Below are positions 17,097-24,334 of a stretch of DNA of 64,000 nucleotides, piece after piece (the stretch's first letter is position 1; every line of letters begins with the position of its first letter). Source of the stretch: Streptomyces sp. NBC_01304 (GTDB taxonomy: Bacteria > Actinomycetota > Actinomycetes > Streptomycetales > Streptomycetaceae); NCBI RefSeq assembly GCF_035975855.1, contig NZ_CP109055.1, positions 1,426,001 to 1,490,000 on the forward strand, given 5' to 3'. A program made the translations under genes and the position numbers. The notes below the pieces were generated by a model. It saw nothing but the letters and a program-made list of their open reading frames with translations. It searched no databases and was not told the DNA's origin.

Positions 17097-17468
17097 ATGC
17101 CTCTCTCGCTGCACCACATCGTCATCGACGCCCACGACCTGCCCGCCCTGGCCCGCTTCTGGGCCGAGGTCCTTGACTGGCGGATCCTGTCGGCACGGGA
17201 GCGGGAAGTCGTGATCGGGCCGGACCCGGCGGCCCCGGTGGGCATCTGCTTCATGCCGGTGACGGACCACAAGGCCGTCAAGAACCGCCTGCACCTCGAT
17301 CTGACGTCCGCCGCGGAGGACCGCGAGTCCGAGATCGAGCGCATCCTCGCACTCGGCGCCCGCAGAGCGGATGTCGGACAGAGCGGCGACGAGTCGTGGA
17401 CCGTGCTGGCCGACCCGGAGGGCAACGAGTTCTGCGTGGTCCGCCCGAAGGCGACCCTCATCGGCTGA
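17097..17468 (+). CDS. VOC family (glyoxalase-like) protein
   Basis: A 123-residue single-domain VOC protein. It begins with the family strand PLSLHHIVIDAHDLPALARFWAEVL, has the central RLHLDLTS and ends with ADPEGNEFCVV. These proteins bind a metal and act as isomerases, dioxygenases or antibiotic-binding proteins; this branch (Glyoxalase_6) is of unknown substrate. The ATG at 17097 is the family start, although one at 17076 is also in frame. No clear ribosome site is seen. Confidence 0.87.
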   Translation: MPLSLHHIVIDAHDLPALARFWAEVLDWRILSAREREVVIGPDPAAPVGICFMPVTDHKAVKNRLHLDLTSAAEDRESEIERILALGARRADVGQSGDESWTVLADPEGNEFCVVRPKATLIG

Positions 17469-17541
17469 GGGCTGAGGCTGGGCGCTGCCGTCCGCCGTCT
17501 CGTCGAGGAGCCGAACTGCCAACGGGCAGAGGGACGGTGCG

Positions 17542-17970
17542 CTACGCAACCACAAGTGCCGCCGCGCCGATGAACACCAACTGCAGGGCCGTGCGCGGGC
17601 CGAGCCGGTCACCCTGGGCCACCTTGCGCCGGGCCGCCGAGACGTTCGCCGGGAACATCGCGACCATCAGCACGAGCAGGCATGCCGCGGCGAGGCGTGC
17701 GGTCGCCGGGATCAAGACGCCGACGGCACCGGCGAGTTCGAGGATTCCGGTGAGCGTGACTAGGAGGTCGGGGCGCGGCAGCACCGGCGGGACCATGCCG
17801 ATGAGGTCGGCGCGGAGCTTCGGATAGAAGTGCGCGAACGCGGTGAGCAGGAACATCACCGCCAGCCCCACCCTCAGCGCCGGATGCCGGCCGTCCAGCG
17901 CGTCGACGCCGGCGAGGCCGGCGATGCGGGCGCCGCCGAAACCGATCAGGAGCGCGAGCAGCGGTTCCAT
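17542..17970 (-). CDS. DoxX family membrane protein
   Basis: A 142-residue protein with four membrane segments and the DoxX-like pattern (LRVGLAVMFLLTAFAHFYPKLR, then LTGILELAGAVGVLIPATARLAA). Function of such proteins is poorly known; some take part in redox or thiol stress. The ATG at 17970 has GGAGG five bases upstream. It is divergent from a TetR gene with a dyad operator between them. Confidence 0.85.
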   Translation of the reverse strand: MEPLLALLIGFGGARIAGLAGVDALDGRHPALRVGLAVMFLLTAFAHFYPKLRADLIGMVPPVLPRPDLLVTLTGILELAGAVGVLIPATARLAAACLLVLMVAMFPANVSAARRKVAQGDRLGPRTALQLVFIGAAALVVA

Positions 17971-17996
17971 GGGGACCTCCATCCGCCTCACGTGAA

Positions 17997-18011
17997 CTTT
18001 CCACTGGAAAG
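17997..18011. promoter_or_regulatory. TetR operator candidate, CTTTCC-act-GGAAAG
   Basis: A perfect 6-base inverted repeat with a 3-base centre, extended by A/T on the outside. It lies between the divergent DoxX (start 17970) and TetR (start 18054) genes. The position fits a TetR protein that represses both. Confidence 0.65.
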
Positions 18012-18053
18012 ATAGGCCCGGCCCACAATGTTGTCAACGGTAAGATGTAAGGC

Positions 18054-18596
18054 ATGACCGACCGCCCGTACCACCACGGAGACCTGCGCCGGACCGCACT
18101 CGCGGCGACTGCCGAGGCCATCGAGCAAGGCGGGCCCGCCGCGCTCAGCCTGCGCGACGTGGGCCGCCGCGCCGGGGTGTCGCACGCGGCGTTCAAGCAC
18201 CACTTCGGCGGCAAGCCCGGCCTGCTCACCGCGCTGGCGGCGGAAGGCTACGACCTGCTGGCCGACGCCGTGACCGCCGCGGGCGACGACCTCGTCGAGG
18301 CCGGCGTGGCCTACGTACGGTTCGCGGTCGGGCACCCGGCGCACTTCGAAGTGATGTTCCAGCCCAGCCTGCACCTCGCCGACGACCCGGAACTGATCAG
18401 CGCACAGGAGCGCGCCGACCGGGCACTCACCGCCGCACTCTCGGCATCGGCCACCGCGTCCACGGAGTTGGCCGCCTGGTCGATCGTCCACGGCTTCGCC
18501 AACCTGTGGCTGAGCGGCGCGCTGCCCGCCGGCCTCGACGACGACGCCGGGAACGCGGCGCGACCGGTCATTCGGCTGCTGTCCTTCATTGCCTGA
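18054..18596 (+). CDS. TetR/AcrR regulator with WHG domain
   Basis: A 180-residue regulator. The N-terminal helix-turn-helix includes LSLRDVGRRAGVSHAAFKHHFGGK; the C-terminal ligand domain has the WHG signature in WSIVHGFANLWLSGAL. It very likely represses the divergent DoxX gene through the dyad at 17997. The ligand is unknown. Confidence 0.92.
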   Translation: MTDRPYHHGDLRRTALAATAEAIEQGGPAALSLRDVGRRAGVSHAAFKHHFGGKPGLLTALAAEGYDLLADAVTAAGDDLVEAGVAYVRFAVGHPAHFEVMFQPSLHLADDPELISAQERADRALTAALSASATASTELAAWSIVHGFANLWLSGALPAGLDDDAGNAARPVIRLLSFIA

Positions 18597-18645
18597 GCAG
18601 CCAAGGCTTGCGGGCGACGCACCGGCCGAGGGCGCAGAGAACGGG

Positions 18646-18873
18646 CTAGAGCTGCCCGGCCCGGCGCTTGGCGGCGTTCGCCTCGGCTTCGGCGTTGCGT
18701 CGGTCCCGCTCGGCGACCGGAGTCGCGTTGATCGAGCGCAGCGCGTCGTGGCACACCTTGCCGATCACGTCATGGGCCACACCGTGCGCCTGCATCCCCG
18801 ACACCAGCGCGTCCCAAGTGATCGGGTCCAGCTCGCAGCCCGTGGCGCCGGGCTGGTCCTGTGCGTCATTCAT
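18646..18873 (-). CDS. Small hypothetical protein (75 residues)
   Basis: A 75-residue hydrophilic protein (begins MNDAQDQPGATGCELD). The ATG follows an excellent ribosome site (GGAAGGAG, 6 bases away), which is the main reason for calling it. It has two Cys and a helical Ala/Arg/Glu-rich C-terminus. It lies just downstream of the metallo-hydrolase gene on the same strand and may be cotranscribed. No family recognised. Confidence 0.62.
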   Translation of the reverse strand: MNDAQDQPGATGCELDPITWDALVSGMQAHGVAHDVIGKVCHDALRSINATPVAERDRRNAEAEANAAKRRAGQL

Positions 18874-18956
18874 GATCTGCTCCTTCCGGGTTCCCCGGAA
18901 ACAGCGTCGACCCCCACGGGCGCCCCCGCTGCGCGGCAGGACCAAACGGAGCAGCC

Positions 18957-19907
18957 CTAGCCCACGGCGGCCCCCGCCCACGCGCCGAGGGCGAACCCGG
19001 CCCCCTCGCGCCGGACCTCCACGGCGCCCGTGCCACCGAAGTGTGCGGGGACGACCAACTCCCGCTCATCTGCGGCTCGTTCGAGGACCCTGCGGCGACT
19101 GGCCACCGCCTGCGCAGGGTCGTGGCAGAAGCAGCTGTTGCAGGAGGGCTCGAGGATCTGCACCGGGCTGTGCAACAGGTCTCCGACGAAGACCGCCCGG
19201 TCCCCGCCGGACGCGAGGCGCAGCACGGACGAGCCGGGGGTGTGGCCGGGTGCGGACTCCAGGGTGAGGTGTTCGTCGATGCGGTGCAGGCCGTCCCACA
19301 GGAGGGCCTGTCCGGCTTCGTGGATGGGGGCGATGCTGTCCTCGTACAGGAGGCGGTCGTCCTCACGCAGGCCGTTCGCGTACCCGTTCTCCGGGCCGAA
19401 ATGGGCGTCGTCGGCGGCCGGGATGAGGTACTGGGCATTGCGGAACGTGGGCACCCAACCGCCGTCGGTGCCGGTCGTGTTCCAGCCGACATGATCGCTG
19501 TGCAGGTGGGTGTTGACGACCGTGTCGACGTCGTCCGGGCGCACGCCGGCCCGGGCCAGGAGGCCGAGGAAGTCGCCCTGCCAGTGATGGAACTGCGGCG
19601 AGTCCGGCCGCTCACGGCCGTTGCCCACGCCGGTGTCGACCAGGACGGTCCGGCCGCCGCTGCGCAGCACCCAGCTCTGCAGCGCCACCACCGCCCGGTC
19701 GCTGTCCGGCTCCCAGTGGTCCGGCGCGAGCCAGTCCGCGTTGTCCTTCCACAGTGCGGCGGTGGATTGCGGCACCAGTTCGCGGGCCGGCACGAAGGGG
19801 CTGCTCAGCTCGACGATCCGGATGACTTCGACGTCACCCAGCACGATGCTCTGCACGTCGCTCTGCGTGTTGCTCTGCGTGCTGCTCTGTACGTTCTCGT
19901 TCTTCAT
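18957..19907 (-). CDS. Metallo-beta-lactamase fold hydrolase
   Basis: A 316-residue hydrolase with the zinc motif HLHSDH (His134, His136, Asp138, His139), then SAPGHTPGSSV, FVGDLLHSPVQ and the late PAHFGG. This set matches MBL-fold lactonases and esterases such as quorum-quenching N-acyl homoserine lactonases, though substrate cannot be fixed. The first 20 residues are a degenerate TQSN-type repeat encoded by 12-base tandem units. It is divergent from an AraC regulator. Confidence 0.88.
   Translation of the reverse strand: MKNENVQSSTQSNTQSDVQSIVLGDVEVIRIVELSSPFVPARELVPQSTAALWKDNADWLAPDHWEPDSDRAVVALQSWVLRSGGRTVLVDTGVGNGRERPDSPQFHHWQGDFLGLLARAGVRPDDVDTVVNTHLHSDHVGWNTTGTDGGWVPTFRNAQYLIPAADDAHFGPENGYANGLREDDRLLYEDSIAPIHEAGQALLWDGLHRIDEHLTLESAPGHTPGSSVLRLASGGDRAVFVGDLLHSPVQILEPSCNSCFCHDPAQAVASRRRVLERAADERELVVPAHFGGTGAVEVRREGAGFALGAWAGAAVG
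19848..19895 (-). repeat. 12-bp tandem repeat (4 degenerate copies)
   Basis: Four consecutive units of the form gctctgYRYGYY occupy the 5' end of the metallo-hydrolase gene, giving the repeated T/V-Q-S-N/D pattern in the N-terminus. The unit is a multiple of three. Confidence 0.7.
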
Positions 19908-19937
19908 GTGCTTGACCTTAGGAAGCCCCGTCGAGCG

Positions 19938-19979
19938 TCTCAATGCGCTTTCATCTCATTGAGATACGCATTCGTCTCA
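19938..19979. promoter_or_regulatory. TCTCA repeats and ATCTCA-t-TGAGAT palindrome (AraC site candidate)
   Basis: Between the divergent metallo-hydrolase and AraC genes, TCTCA occurs at 19938, 19954 and 19975. The middle one forms a perfect 13-base palindrome (19953-19965). Repeats spaced by about 16 and 21 bases suit AraC-type binding. Regulator assignment is by proximity. Confidence 0.45.
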
Positions 19980-20007
19980 CCAAGGATGCTGGCGGTACCC
20001 TGCCCGG

Positions 20008-20934
20008 ATGGATGTGGTGAGCGATGCGATCTCCGCCGTACGCCTCGGCCGGCCCTCCTCCAACCGGGTGCGGGTGACCGGGAGTTGGTGCGCGCGGCTG
20101 GCCCCGTACGACGGCGCGGGCTTCCACGTCGTGCTGAAGGGGGGCTGCTGGCTGCTGTCCGACGGGGGTACGCCGATTTCCCTCGGCGTGGGGGACGCGG
20201 TGCTGCTGCCCCACGGCACGGGCCACGTGATCGCCGACTCCCCGCAGGACGCGGCGGCCGTGCGACAGGCGGTGCCCTTCGAGGACTGGGCCGGCGAGCC
20301 GGGCCCGGACGCGGGCACCGATCGCGACGCGGTGGAGCTGCTGTGCGGAAAGTACCGCATGGACCAGGGCCGCCTGCACCCGCTCATGGCGGAGCTGCCC
20401 ACGGTCGTCCACCTGCCGCATCGCGTGGGCGGCCAGCCCGAACTCCGTGCCGCCATCGACCTGTTGAGCGGCGAGCTGGACGCGCGGCGGCCCGGCTCCT
20501 GCACCGCGCTGCCGAGCCTGCTCGACCTCCTGCTCGTCTACATGCTCCGCGCCTGGCTGGCCGAGGGCACGAGCGGAGCCTGGCCGGCGGTCCTCGGCGA
20601 CCCCGTGACGGCCTCCGCCCTGCGGGCGCTGCACACGGCCCCGGACGCCCCCTGGAGCAACGACCGCCTGGCCGCCGAGGTCGGCGTCTCCCGGCCCACC
20701 CTGGCGCGCCGGTTCACCCCCTTGGTCGGCCGTCCCCCGATGGCCTATCTGACCTGGTGGCGCCTGACCCTCGCGGCGACCCAGCTGCGCGACACCCCCG
20801 ACACCTTGGCCACCATCGCCCGACGCGTCGGCTACGGCAGCCCGTACGCGCTCTCCCACGCCTTCGACCGCGAATTCGGCACCACACCGGGGCGGTATCG
20901 GGCACAGACCGGGCGCCCCGCCGTCAACGCGTGA
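20008..20934 (+). CDS. AraC-family regulator with cupin domain
   Basis: A 308-residue regulator. The N-terminal cupin (AraC-binding, cupin_6) is seen in SWCARLAPYDGAGFHVVLKGGCWLL and LPHGTGHVIAD. The C-terminal pair of helix-turn-helix motifs includes RLAAEVGVSRPTLARRFTPLVG and IARRVGYGSPYALSHAFDREFG. It is divergent from the metallo-hydrolase gene, which it probably controls. Confidence 0.92.
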   Translation: MDVVSDAISAVRLGRPSSNRVRVTGSWCARLAPYDGAGFHVVLKGGCWLLSDGGTPISLGVGDAVLLPHGTGHVIADSPQDAAAVRQAVPFEDWAGEPGPDAGTDRDAVELLCGKYRMDQGRLHPLMAELPTVVHLPHRVGGQPELRAAIDLLSGELDARRPGSCTALPSLLDLLLVYMLRAWLAEGTSGAWPAVLGDPVTASALRALHTAPDAPWSNDRLAAEVGVSRPTLARRFTPLVGRPPMAYLTWWRLTLAATQLRDTPDTLATIARRVGYGSPYALSHAFDREFGTTPGRYRAQTGRPAVNA

Positions 20935-21042
20935 GCGCCGTCCGACCACCGGCGACACACAGTGGGGGCGTGTGTGCCGGACGTCGCCCTGACGGCGGTC
21001 TCGCGAGCGCGGGCGCGATCATGGACTCGTAGCGTGGCAGGC

Positions 21043-21675
21043 ATGTGCTGGAGTGCATCGGCCGACCTGGCCGCGGGCGCGGTGATCACCGCGGTCGGGG
21101 TCGCGTGCGTGACACGGGCCGCCCGCACTCGTCGCCGCGCACTGCCGCTGGCCGCGCTGCCGCTGCTGCTCGGGGCGCATCAGATCGTCGAGGCGTTCGT
21201 CTGGAAGGCGGGCGGCGGCACCGGCCCGGCCACCGTCGTCTGGGCGGTGATCGCTCTGCCGCTGCTGCCGCTGTGGGTCCCGTTCGCCGTGCTGTACGCC
21301 GCGCCGCCCCGGGCGCGGCGGCGCCTGGCGCTGCCGCTCGCCGTCGGAGTGCCGACCTCCGCCGCCCTCGCGTACACGCTGGCCACGAAGACCGTCACCG
21401 GTGAGATCCGCGGACACACCATGGGGTACGCGATCGGACTGCCGTACGCGCCATGGCTGCTCGGCGGCTATCTGGTGGCGACGATCGGGGCGCTGTTGCT
21501 GTCCGGCGACGCGGGCCTGGTCCGGCTCGGCGTCCTGGTCGCCGTCGGCGCGGCCCTCTGCACGGTGCTGTGGCGCCGGGAGTTCATCTCCACCTGGTGC
21601 GCCTGCGCCGCGCTGTGCTCGCTGGTGCTCTACGGGTGGGTGCGCGCGGAACCCCGTGCGACGCACACGAGTTGA
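21043..21675 (+). CDS. DUF6629 family membrane protein
   Basis: A 210-residue protein with six to seven membrane segments. The start (MCWSASADLAAGAVITAVGVACV) and LPLLLGAHQIVEAFVW are diagnostic of DUF6629, a family of unknown function found widely in Streptomyces. Cysteines near both ends are notable: Cys2, and the CACAALC stretch in the last membrane segment. No evident operon. Confidence 0.85.
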   Translation: MCWSASADLAAGAVITAVGVACVTRAARTRRRALPLAALPLLLGAHQIVEAFVWKAGGGTGPATVVWAVIALPLLPLWVPFAVLYAAPPRARRRLALPLAVGVPTSAALAYTLATKTVTGEIRGHTMGYAIGLPYAPWLLGGYLVATIGALLLSGDAGLVRLGVLVAVGAALCTVLWRREFISTWCACAALCSLVLYGWVRAEPRATHTS

Positions 21676-22200
21676 GGGCGGCGCAGTGCGGACGACCGCG
21701 TCGCCGTCGGCTGCGCCGAGGACGGAGTCGAGATGATGGGTGACTTCAAGCCACAGGCCCGCAGCGGCGTGACTTGCATAAAGACGCGCACCGCACAGAA
21801 CGCGCCAGTTCCGCCGATGCCGCTCGCCCCCCGCGCGGCGGCGCCGTACGCTGCGGGTCAGCTGCGCCGGGTGTCGCATCCCCCGTCGGCATCCGGCGCA
21901 GCATGCACCGTCCTCATGGGCAAGGCGCACTCCCCATGCGCCTTGATGGAAGAAGTGCCGTGAACGCCGAGGGCCCCGCCGCACTGCTTTTTGTGGGGTG
22001 GGGCTCGTGCATGCCGTGGTCGTCCTGGATGTCCCCTGCGCATTCAGGACTGCCACCGCGTGCGGTACCGGTCCCGAACGCAGTCGGAACCGGTGTCACC
22101 TTGACGGTGAGCAGGCACGACAGTACTGACCAGGGGGCCTCCGCAGCTACCCGGCAAACGCGGAGCCAGGCCGGAGAACGCGGAGAGGAGGAGATTCCGG
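21676..22200. other. 525-bp intergenic region with one strong hairpin
   Basis: No convincing gene on either strand. The main structure is a 9-base perfect stem with 7-base loop at 21922-21946 (CAAGGCGCA / TGCGCCTTG). It is not followed by a T-tract. It lies about 255 bases upstream of the AraC gene at 22201, so it could be part of a long leader or a small RNA. Nothing else stands out. Confidence 0.5.
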
Positions 22201-23214
22201 ATGACACAGCTCAGCACTGTCCCTGGTGACCTGAGCCGACTGACCACCTTGGTGCGCAGCAACGACCTCGAAGAGACCAAGGAGATCATCAGCAACGCCT
22301 ACAGCCCGTACGAGCTGCGCTGCCTGGGCGACGCCCGGGAATTCCACGCCTGGTACGCGGAGAGCGGCTTCCCCGGGATCACCGTCTCCGGTCTGCAGTA
22401 CGGGTCCCCGCAGTTGCACGCGGAGACCCTGATCAGGCCCCAGGCCCTGGATTCGTACCTGCTGATGTGCGAAGTCACGCACGGCCGGGTCACGGTGAGC
22501 CGCCCCGGCCGCGAGGAGTGCAGCGTCGAACCCGGCGGCACCTACGTCCTCGACCCCTACAGCGGGTTCCAGGTCCACTGGTCCCCCGGCGCCCGCATGA
22601 CCACCGTACGGCTGGAACGCGAGACGATGGAGCAGGCCGCTGCGGACTCCCTCGGTCTGGACCGGCCGGTACGGGCCCGCTTCGCCCTCGGCCCGTCCGT
22701 CTCGCCGCAGGCCGCCAGGAGTTGGTCGGGCATCTCGCAGGCCGTGCACCGCGAGGTCCTCGGCGACGGCATCGCGCGCCAGAACCCCCTCGTCGCCACC
22801 CACCTGACCCAGGCCACGGCCGCCGTGCTCATCCAGACCCAGCGGCTGATCACCCCGGGAGTGGATCCGCAACGCACGGGGGCCGTCGCCCACCCCGCCG
22901 TACGGCGGGCGATGGCACTGGCCCAGGAGCGCGCCGACGAGCCACTCACCCTCGCCGATCTGGCAGTCGCCGCCCGCGTCAGCCCGCGCGCCCTGCAGGA
23001 GGCCTTCCGCTGCCATCTGGACACGACACCGCTCGGCTACTTGCGGGACGTACGCCTGGACCGGGCCCATCAGGACCTGCAGACCGCGTCCCGCGACGGC
23101 TCGGCCGGCGTCTCCGATGTCGCCTACCGCTGGGGGTTCGCCAATCTGGGCAGGTTCGCGGCCTCCTACCGCGACCGCTACGGGCATCCGCCGTCCACGA
23201 CGCTGAACTCCTGA
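22201..23214 (+). CDS. AraC-family regulator (AraC_binding_2 type)
   Basis: A 337-residue regulator of the AraC_binding_2 plus HTH_18 layout. The N-terminal domain begins with the typical EIISNAYSPYELRCLGD segment; the C-terminal DNA-binding part contains LADLAVAARVSPRALQEAFRCHLD and SDVAYRWGFANLGRFAASYRDRYG. Such proteins often control catabolic enzymes, but no enzyme gene adjoins. ATG follows GGAGG-type sequence at about 22188-22192. Confidence 0.9.
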   Translation: MTQLSTVPGDLSRLTTLVRSNDLEETKEIISNAYSPYELRCLGDAREFHAWYAESGFPGITVSGLQYGSPQLHAETLIRPQALDSYLLMCEVTHGRVTVSRPGREECSVEPGGTYVLDPYSGFQVHWSPGARMTTVRLERETMEQAAADSLGLDRPVRARFALGPSVSPQAARSWSGISQAVHREVLGDGIARQNPLVATHLTQATAAVLIQTQRLITPGVDPQRTGAVAHPAVRRAMALAQERADEPLTLADLAVAARVSPRALQEAFRCHLDTTPLGYLRDVRLDRAHQDLQTASRDGSAGVSDVAYRWGFANLGRFAASYRDRYGHPPSTTLNS

Positions 23215-23264
23215 GACATCGGCGGACAGGCCATCAAGAGGTGCGGCCGTTCGCGGCAGTGCCC

Positions 23265-24332
23265 CTACTTCGCGAACTCCGGTGCCTCGCAGCCGTGCGC
23301 CTTCGCCGAGCGCTGGGCGAACTGCTTGAGTGCGGCCCGCTGCAGGGCGGGATCCGGAGGCGTGTGGCCGGCACCGGTGTAGAGGGTCTCGGAAGTGAAG
23401 AAGGCTGTGCCGCCCTGGGCCGGGCAGTCGGCGCCGGCCCAGTACAAACCGTCCGAACCGCCCGCCGGTCCCCGGAACTTGCCGCTGTCGCCGCGCTTGT
23501 ACGTCGCCACGTGGCCGTCCTGCACGAAGGGGCCGTAGTAGGCGGCGATGCGATAGGCGGGCTCGTCGTGCCCGTCGAAGAGGAGGCAGTCCTCGACGGG
23601 GGCGAGGGGGTCGGCCTCGGTCTCCTGGGTGCGTGCCCGGATCCCGGCGCAGGTGCCCTCGGCCGCACCGGGCGCGAGGATGTCCGTGCTCTCCCTGGTA
23701 CCCGGGAACGGCGCCGCGACCTCCCGTACCGGCTTTCCGCGTGGGGCCTCGCACCCCTCCTGGCCGGCTGCCGCGGCGGCGGTCCGGGTGGCGAGGTCGG
23801 CCAGTCGTGCGCGGTGCCCGTCGGTGACGTCGCCTTCGTCGAGACTCAGGTCGGTCGCCTTGAGGTTGACCACGAGGTCGCTGTCCTTGCCGCCGTCGCA
23901 GAGCATCACCACGGTCGCCGTGATGCCTTGGTGGTCCTCGCCGAGCACCCCGCGCCAGCCGTTGCCGATCGGCGAGACCGTCTGGCCCCAGGAGTCGGAC
24001 ATCTGGCGGTGCAGGCCGAGCAGGAGGTCCCTGCTGTCATCGGACCGGCTGACGCGGAAGTCGACCTCGTCGAACTGCCCCTTGTCGCGGCCGCGTTCGG
24101 GCCTGATGGTGCACGTACGCGGATCGGATGCGGATCGGTCCAGGAAGGCCTCCCGGGGCAGTTCCGGCACGTTCAGGAACTTCGCCGACGCGGCCTCGGG
24201 AACCTCGATTCCGGCACACGGCCGGCCGGGTCCGGCCTGCGCCTTGGACATCCCGTACACCGCGGCCCCGCTCCCGGCCACCAGCACGAGGACCGCCGCA
24301 CCCCACAGCGCCGTCTTCCCGCGCCGCCCCAC
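23265..24332 (-). CDS. Membrane-anchored extracytoplasmic hypothetical protein
   Basis: A 355-residue protein with one N-terminal membrane segment (residues 8-28) after a basic start, then an exported region with at least eight cysteines, probably in disulphides. No lipobox is seen. It begins at GTG 2 bases after the stop of the large helical gene, so the two are translationally coupled. I recognise no family. By context it is the outer-surface partner of the WXG100-like set (24335-27198). Confidence 0.75.
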   Translation of the reverse strand: MGRRGKTALWGAAVLVLVAGSGAAVYGMSKAQAGPGRPCAGIEVPEAASAKFLNVPELPREAFLDRSASDPRTCTIRPERGRDKGQFDEVDFRVSRSDDSRDLLLGLHRQMSDSWGQTVSPIGNGWRGVLGEDHQGITATVVMLCDGGKDSDLVVNLKATDLSLDEGDVTDGHRARLADLATRTAAAAAGQEGCEAPRGKPVREVAAPFPGTRESTDILAPGAAEGTCAGIRARTQETEADPLAPVEDCLLFDGHDEPAYRIAAYYGPFVQDGHVATYKRGDSGKFRGPAGGSDGLYWAGADCPAQGGTAFFTSETLYTGAGHTPPDPALQRAALKQFAQRSAKAHGCEAPEFAK

Positions 24333-24334
24333 GG

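Noticed and set aside
21733..21963. A 76-codon plus-strand frame in the gene-free region before the AraC gene.
   Set aside because: Composition is nonsense (Pro/Ala/Arg runs) and no ribosome site precedes the ATG.
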